A DNA stretch of 64,000 nucleotides from NCBI RefSeq assembly GCF_014898055.3, contig NW_023604295.1, forward strand, positions 97,355,591-97,419,590, written 5' to 3'. This stretch comes from Talpa occidentalis. Lineage: Eukaryota > Chordata > Mammalia > Eulipotyphla > Talpidae. This document shows positions 57,540-64,000 of this stretch, piece after piece. The position numbers were made by a program, and so were the translations under genes. A model generated the notes under the pieces. That model did no database searches and was not told the DNA's origin. It saw only the letters and a program-made list of their open reading frames with translations. How positions within the stretch are numbered: the first letter of the stretch is position 1; the number at the start of each line of letters is the position of its first letter.

Positions 57540-58030
57540 AATAAAAACCATCCCAGAAATAAACGATTGCATTTATTACTATGGCTCTGCTAATACTATT
57601 GATTTTTCCGCCGCACCATTTCCCTTTGCTTTGCTCTCTTTATAGACCACTAGCAGCAGGAATGCTTACCATTAGCCCCACAGACAGCACTAATAGATCA
57701 CCATGCTGTCACTCTTGCCCTCTTCTGTGACTATAATAATTCCAGGCTGTGGCACAGCTTTTCACCTATCAGTCATCAAGGCCCCCTGTTGGAGACAATA
57801 TACTCATTACACGAAGCTCCTCAGACAGGCTGCTGTCAGCTTGCAATCCCGGATTGAAAGGTCACCTTTAATTTTCTAATATTCCCAGCAGTATACTGTA
57901 TCACACTTCGGTTCTACATTGGCAAAAATATGGCTCAGTTCCACCCCAACCACCTCCCCTAAAGCACAGCGACAGACTCTGTGTGTTAAGCAGCTCCAAA
58001 TTCTAATTTTCAATTCTTCAATCAACCAAT
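57540..58030. other. strong candidate conserved noncoding element
   Basis: About 490 bp of repeat-free sequence dense in regulatory-type words: ATTGCATTTATTACTATGGC, GATTTTTCCGCCGCACC, TAGACCACTAGCAGC, ACTATAATAATTCCAGGC, AATCCCGGATTGAAAGG and TTCTAATTTTCAATTC. Compared with its neighbours it retains CpGs and lacks decayed repeat texture. No open frame of note exists, so an enhancer-like role is more likely than coding. This is inferred, not shown. Confidence 0.45.
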
Positions 58031-59684
58031 CAACCGGCAGAAGTTGTCTCAGTGCCTCTGCACTTTCACCTTGTTGAGTAGTGAAGCCAAGCACAGCACA
58101 AGTGAAGGATTAGAACTGGCCACGGTCTTGTCCTGGCTGCAGACTCTCCTAACATTGACCCAAAGGCAGAGGACTTGCGAGTGCAATAGATGGAACTCAA
58201 GTGCGCTGGAGAGGGCCCCCACCTGCTCCCAGCACACACATTAACCTCTGCATTCCCTCTTTCATCTTCCCTCCTTCCTTTCCACCCCTGGTAGCCCAAA
58301 CGAACTTTTCGATTGACCCTCTGCAGGGGAATTTCTTCACCAATCCCAGCAACTTCTCACAGTTGATCCATTTTCCTCTAGTTCCAAGTACTTTCTCTGA
58401 GATGGGGCTGCAAGCTGTAATAATCACCGTCCAGTCCAGATGGGAGTCCAGGGTCATCTACATGTAAACCATCAAACAGTTAAATTCCAGAGGAATAGTG
58501 AGTCAGCCATCCCAAACTCTGGGAGCCATGCCTGGTGGGCATTTGAGATTAGATCAAAGGACACAAGAGGAAAGAGCTCTATAAGAAAGTGTGTGGAAGT
58601 GTTCTAGGGTTGAATATTTTTGAACCACAGGTTTTAGTGGGTTTTTTGCTCCCTTATAAATGAAGGGGCGGGTGAAGAAATCCCTCCTGCTGCAGGTGCA
58701 ATGGGGTTTTGCAGGAAGTGGCACCAGAAGTGCAGGGCAGGCCCTTTTGTACGGACACTAGCAGAGCCTGCTGCCACCCAGAAGCGGGAGCCTCCCCTTC
58801 TTTCACACTGAAAACATCTGCATGGTGCCAAACAGAATAACTGGAGCAACAGAAACACTGGTCCCACACTTAGACTGCTTGAGAACCTCACCTTAGGGAA
58901 GGAATTAGGAGAAGCTGCTCATGGAAAGATGGAGGCCCGCACCTCACATCTGAGCTGTGTCATAAGCCACTGCTCAGTCAGCCTGGTGTGGCCTGGAACA
59001 GATCAAAGGGAAGGTATTCTGGTGAAGAGCAAAGACAGAGAGCCTGCAGTTGGCAGAGAAGTTTCAGGACATAACAGGCCCAGGACAGTGTAGGATAAGG
59101 AACCCAGCCCTCACTGTAGCTCAGAGAACTTCAGGCTCACAGTGAGGCTCTCTCAGGCACCAGGTAAGGTTGATCAGAGTGCACTTTTTGCTTAAACTTG
59201 CTTCTGATAAGCTTGTTATTCTTTCCCTTTCGTTGAGAGAATCTGGCCTTTTTTGACTCAGCTTACAAGTCCAGAGATGGGAAACACAACTCCAGTATTA
59301 AATGCTGGAGAGCCAGAGTAGAGAGCGAGGTAACCAGCAGCTTCAAAGTTTATTTCAAAGCACAGAGCATCCCCAAAAGCCAACTTTGTACAAGGCAGTG
59401 TTCGGATGCAGAAACCATGGTCTCCACTTTCACAGTGTTCTCACCCTTTAGGTGTACTCAGTTAAGCTGGGGAGGCCACAGGGACAATAAAAATATGGAA
59501 AACAATTCACACTTCTTAGGCTAAGCACCAAATAAATCATGCTGGAACTTGCTGCACAGTGAGGCCCTGCTGTGGATGGCTGAATCAAGGGTGCCCAAGG
59601 AGGACTCTAGTGAGATGCCAGTCTTAAAGGGTGAAGACACCACCGCTGGGGAGAGGGTCATTGCTGACCACACAGCTCAGCTCC
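58031..59684. other. 1.65-kb unique stretch
   Basis: Overlapping open frames at 58044-58467 and 58634-58891 on both strands lack domains. No repeat family is identified. Confidence 0.4.
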
Positions 59685-59794
59685 ACAAAAGCTCCCCAAG
59701 GGCAGGGATGTGAATCCCTTGGCTCATCCAGTTGTCCCAAGTGCTTAGAAGACAGCCAGACACAAACTCAGCACTCAAATACTTAATAAATGAG
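59685..59794 (+). mobile_element. L2 LINE 3' end
   Basis: 'ctccccaagggcagggatgtgaatccc', 'aagtgcttagaagacagccagacacaaactcagcactcaaatac' and 'taaatgagtgaatgaat' are the L2 terminus in order. Confidence 0.85.
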
Positions 59795-59950
59795 TGAATG
59801 AATAATATTTACTGAGTCCCTACTGGGCAGTAGAATTGTCAAAGATAAATAAGAATTCTTTTCTTCATGCAGCTAGTCCAGAGTCAAAGTGAGAAGAGTA
59901 AGCAAGTGATTTCAGTTTGAAGTGTTACATGCTATTGTGAAGCTGTGCGG
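59795..59950 (-). mobile_element. L2 LINE 3' end, antisense, abutting the previous L2
   Basis: 'gaataatatttactgagtccctactgggcagtag', 'aaagataaataagaattc' and 'gcaagtgatttcagtttgaagtgttacatgctattgtg' match the antisense L2 terminus. The two L2 3' ends meet near the GAATGAAT word. Confidence 0.7.
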
Positions 59951-60089
59951 CGTCTCCAGAGCTGGGAATATTCATCTAGTTTGTTGGGCTGTACACTGTA
60001 AGAAGAAGACATAGAAACACTCCACATTCAAACTGTGTGAGTGAGAGCATGATTCAGTTCTAGTGGAATGCTTGTAGGCAAAGCAGATC

Positions 60090-60600
60090 ACAAGCATCAC
60101 AAAGAAGGATCTACTGTTTGACTCATCAATTCTTTTAGAGCTTTATCCCAGGGTTAGGAAGATTAAAAAGATTCACATCAAATTAGCTCTAAGGTTGTTT
60201 ATTGCTGTACTGTTTATAACAGAAAGAAAAGAAGGAAAAATATCCATCAATACAATATTGGTTAAATAAGTGATGGTGCATTCACACAATGAAATAGAAT
60301 GCAGACATCAACACACTGCACCAGGATATTTATTGGCAAAGAAATATATCTTCAACATACATCTACTTGAAAATGTAAGATTCAAAGGAAAAGGCACACA
60401 AAAAGATCCATTTTTGCATGAATATACTTTTTCCTTGAGAGAATCATTAAAAAAAAAAATCTCTTTAAGAAAGTTAAAATTATCTGTAAATGCTGAATTT
60501 ATAGGAAGTTTTTTTTTTCTTTTTTACTTAACAATATCTATCCAGAGTGAACATGCATTGCTTTTGTATAAGAAATAAATATTGTTTTAACAAAAAAAGG
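60090..60600 (+). mobile_element. L1 LINE 3' end (old L1M type)
   Basis: 'attgctgtactgtttataac', 'atatccatcaatacaatattggttaaataagtgatgg', 'cattcacacaatgaaatagaatgcagacatc', 'aagatccatttttgcatgaatatac' and 'gagtgaacatgcattgcttttgtataagaaataaa' follow the 3' region of old mammalian L1. It ends with an A-run at about 60591-60597. Confidence 0.85.
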
Positions 60601-61809
60601 AGAAATTGCTCTCCCTCCCCATATACTTTCTAAACAAACCCCACAAACTAAACTGGCTGTCTGGCCACTTCAAGACAGAGAAGGCTCAAGAGCATTCAGG
60701 GTCAGCCCATGGCCGAGATCACCTGCCCTAGTCTTGGGCCAGTTGTGGATTCAGTACTGAATTCCACCATTTAGTCTTTTAAGTAATCCACACCTGGCAG
60801 GTTAGATCCTTAACACTCAGAATATCTGAGCTATATCCTTTCTTCATTTCTCCTTAAAGAACTGATCCTCTCACTATTTCAAGCTCAAATGACCTCATTA
60901 TAAAACAGAAGGCTCTAGAAAGTCCCAAGTTTATTTATTATTTATTGATGATATCTGGAAAAGACATGCACAGGAGCAAATTCTCTCTCTCTGGTGCTTT
61001 GAGTAATTTGACAGTAAAGAGATTACCTCCAGGAGGGCAGAGAGAAACATGCTGGGGGACAACACAATAATGAAAACCTGTGTGCCAAATAATGACCAGA
61101 GTCCTCATTTTTCTCCTTAATATTTGCTAAGGATGAAACACTCAAATAGGCTTGTTTTATGATGGGAATCACAAAGGAGCCACTTGCCAACAGGGCTGCC
61201 CATCAGGCAGGGTGTGGGAAGCTGGCACTGACATCCATGGGCAGCTCAAATGACATGGCATTCACATCTCAAGGCTGGCCCTTCCCTCCAACCTATTTTT
61301 GCAACTTTATAAGTCCTTTTTTTCCCTATTTTGACTGTAGGAGCATTGTTCCTTGCTGTGGGTGGCTGAAATGAGGCAAGTCAGTGACCAAAATCTGAGT
61401 TTGTCAAAACTCACCCAGGAAGCCTGGAGGGAGGACTTGAATGGGTAGAAATGGCAGGCGGCGGGAAGCAAAGGGGGTAACTGCAGGGCAACAGAAGTTG
61501 GTGCTGTCTCTCTGGCAACACTAATGTTCACATATCCCCATGACTGGCCTGGAAAGGTGATGAGAAGCTGGGCTCTAACCAGAAAGTGCTGAATTTGATT
61601 GGCCCACCTGCCTCTTGTGACCCCCAAACTCCTACTCACACACATGAGCCATGAAATCTTTAACCTCAACTTCATCTTTTAAATGGAGAAAATGACACTG
61701 TCTGAGGGGCTGTGGGATGTAAGAACTGGTGATGAGGAGCAGACTCCTGCTACAGGAGCTGGGAGTGATAAATGGGCAGGTTTTTCTGTTTTGATATGAG
61801 TATCAATAT
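60601..61809. other. unique sequence, nothing recognised
   Basis: About 1.2 kb without a recognised repeat. A 122-codon minus frame at 61307-61675 has no identifiable domain. Confidence 0.4.
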
Positions 61810-62260
61810 TTAAGGAGCGATCAATCATCAATAGATAAAACAGAAAATCCCTCCACTTATTTGGAAGTTAAGAAATATACTTCTAAATCTCCCATGAGTC
61901 AAAACAAAATCGTAATATAAACAGAAAATATTTTGAATTGAATGATATAAAAAATATGTACATCAAAACAGGCAGGATGCAGCTGAAGCAGTATTTAGAG
62001 GGAAATGTGAAGCCTTAAGTGAGCAAAGAACAAATGCCAATGAGCTAAAACATCCACCTTTCCAAAATGGAGAAAGGGTTAATCCAAGGAAAGCAAAAGG
62101 AAGAAAATGATAAAGATGAAAGTCACCCCTAATATAAAATAATAAGCATAATTTAGAGAGGGTCAAAAATTTCCATGGCAGATTCTTCAGAAAGGCTAGT
62201 AAAAGTGATAAACCTCTGGTGTTGCTGATACAAAAAGCAAGAGGAAACCTCCTCCAGTTT
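61810..62260 (+). pseudogene. L1 ORF2 fragment (reverse transcriptase protein), broken
   Basis: This is decayed L1 second-ORF DNA: 'tacttctaaatctcccatgagtcaaaacaaaatcg', 'aaaatattttgaattgaatgata', 'caggatgcagctgaagcagtatttagagggaaat' and 'gataaagatgaaagtcacc' occur in the order found in mammalian L1 ORF2, between its endonuclease and reverse transcriptase parts. Stops and small deletions break the frame, and neither a start nor the rest of the element is present. Its orientation matches the L1 3' end at 60090-60600, but it lies downstream of it, so the two are separate insertions or rearranged. Confidence 0.85.
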
Positions 62261-62564
62261 CAGGATTACCAGTGGGGGCATTTTATGGGGTATAACTGAT
62301 GCTCCCAGAGTCGAAGCCTTGACCCTGCTTCACGATGTTCAAAATGCAAGGGGACGAGAGGACATATCTATAAAAAGTAGCAAGCAGTGATTTGGGGCAA
62401 ATGAGTATTTCAGGTAAGAGGTTCAGAGGAGAGTCCCTGACCAGTGGCGCTAGGTAAGCTACTCCAGGCAGGAAGGAACAGAGCTCTGCCAGTTCCTACC
62501 AGACAGTCTTTCATGCTAAAGAGGTTTGGAATGATCTGGAAGAAAGTGCATATCACAGTAGCCA

Positions 62565-62775
62565 CAAGTGCAGGCTGCAAAGTCAAATGAAACCAAGTTT
62601 GCATCCCATCTCTGTAATTTGTGACCTTGTACAAATTGTTTGACCTCTCTGTGCCTCTATTTCTTCATCTGCAAAGTGGCAGTAATACTGTTCTTACAAG
62701 GTAGTTGTGAGAATTAAAGAGATCAATACAGAGCACATGCTCAGCTGCACTGGGTGTTACTATGAATAGTATTTT
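62565..62775 (+). mobile_element. MIR SINE, near full length
   Basis: 'aagtttgcatcccatctctgtaatttgtgaccttgtacaaattgtttgacctctctgtgcctctatttcttcatctgcaaagtggcagtaatactg' then 'gttgtgagaattaaagagatcaatacagagcacatgctcagc' give a clear MIR, one of the best preserved here. Confidence 0.95.
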
Positions 62776-64000
62776 TTTCCTACCTTTATGAACATAGTTT
62801 AATGTATCAATTTGGGCAGGGAGGCAAAATTGCTCTTCTTGCAGACAGGTCCAGACAACAAGCACCCCTCATTCCTCCATTCTCCCAGTAGTCATTTACA
62901 AAGCACCTCCAGATTGTCAAAAGGCTGCCTGGAAGAGAGAGGTACCTTCTATCAAGGCCCAGGCCAAAGGACACGCCGCATTGGGTCTCCTGCCCAACAC
63001 CATCAGAGGCCTGGGGGGAAGGTAAGGAAGTACCTCTCAGACACCAAAAAATCAATACAAAAATGGGTGGTAATAGCCCTGAGCAGAAATGGGTGATTTT
63101 TCTAAAACAAACATTTTGCCTAAGGAAAATCAGAGGTCAAATGGTAAATGGAAAAAGAAAAAAACCATGAGTTGTAGTTTTGACCTCAGTTTTCAGGCCA
63201 AGAGTTTGGGGGCTGCTCTTTCTGGGATGAGATATGTAGGAGGAAAGCCTGGGTGACCCATTCCCTGGGCAGCAGGACCTGCAGCTGGGTCTGCTTTCTC
63301 TGAGGACACCCCCTATGCCTTTCCAGACCTTTGGGCAGCCTGGGCCACTTCCCACAGGGTGGGACAAGCGGGGACTGAGTTCAGAGCCGTTTCCAGTGCA
63401 TTCTGCCAGACCCAAGGACCATAAATCACAGAAATGGAAAACAGGAGTGAGAAATGAAACCCTTGGCTTCCTGCAAACTGCCAACCACTTTCTATGGGCT
63501 GTAAATAACCACAGTTAAACTGAGCACCCTTTGCGCTTCTTGGCAGGGAAGTGCATGAAAACATCTGATGTAAGGATTTTAAATGCTTAAATGCCATCAT
63601 TTACTTCATTGCCCTGGGCTTCCGGAGCTTTAAGAAGAGCCAGAGCCATGGAGCACCTCTCCCCACCCCCACTGCTTGAGCCCTGGAGGCAGAGTGCTGG
63701 GAGCACCAGGAATTAGAAGTAGTGGTCAGGTAGTCCTGGCATAGGAGATGAGAAGCCCCGAGCTGAGGGCCCAGTTGCTGGCCTAATCACCAGTCTGCCA
63801 GCCCTAAGTCAGTCAGCCAGTGAGCAAGTGGCTGAACCCCCATTTCAACCCGTCTCATTTCAACAGGCAGACCACAGGTCTAACCCAGGAAATGCATTCT
63901 GTGTTTACCGTCTTTGGAGTTGAGATTACTTCCCCTCCCCCACCTCTTCCAGATCCGGTTTATTTTCTTGTAAATTTCAAAAGTCACTAAAGACCTTGAG
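62776..64000. other. unique sequence to window end
   Basis: No recognised repeat. Open frames of up to 115 codons at 63137-63600 overlap on the minus strand and have no recognisable domain. Confidence 0.4.

Overview
This window looks like nuclear DNA from a placental mammal, and I find no protein-coding gene, rRNA or tRNA gene in it. The evidence is 14 copies of one tRNA-derived SINE family (full length about 260-290 bp, AATAAA-repeat tails), many old MIR and L2 fragments, L1 fragments, a solo MaLR-type LTR and several microsatellites. The SINE head (CTCCCTGGTGG plus a GGTTCGATCCC B box) resembles artiodactyl or other laurasiatherian tRNA SINEs. Its body is not the SINE of cow, whale, pig, horse, carnivore or vespertilionid bat as I know them. 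A camelid, pangolin or another less-sampled laurasiatherian lineage is possible, but the species is a guess.

Layout. 0-16 kb: seven of the 14 SINEs, most of the minus-strand MIR copies, a 30-bp minisatellite (833-916), a diverged direct duplication (8952-9087 and 9650-9785), a candidate conserved element (10310-10570) and an ancient LTR-like repeat (14200-14615). 16.7-20 kb: a 2.3-kb pyrimidine-rich old LINE block, then MIR and L2 copies and a polypurine tract. 20-36 kb: three SINEs, MIR and L2 pieces and long stretches of unique sequence. 36.7-38.6 kb: a short retrotransposon insertion with a perfect 18-bp target duplication, a solo LTR with a 5-bp duplication, an inverted CTA/TAG microsatellite and a TA repeat. 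39-56.6 kb: four SINEs, one of them beside the head of an antisense L2, plus MIR, L2 and a CA microsatellite. 57.5-62.8 kb: a strong candidate conserved noncoding element, facing L2 tails, an L1 3' end and an L1 ORF2 fragment.

The longest ATG-started open frame is 176 codons (31880-32410). At this base composition, an open frame of that length is expected about once by chance in 128,000 six-frame codons. No open frame shows a recognisable domain or an exon chain. The best splice-site signal is an acceptor at 42410 followed by 66 open codons, which is listed as a hypothesis only. The window is therefore intergenic or deep intronic, and its main content is repeat history plus a few possible regulatory elements. 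Gaps between the listed features hold unique sequence in which I recognise nothing. I see no new biological system.
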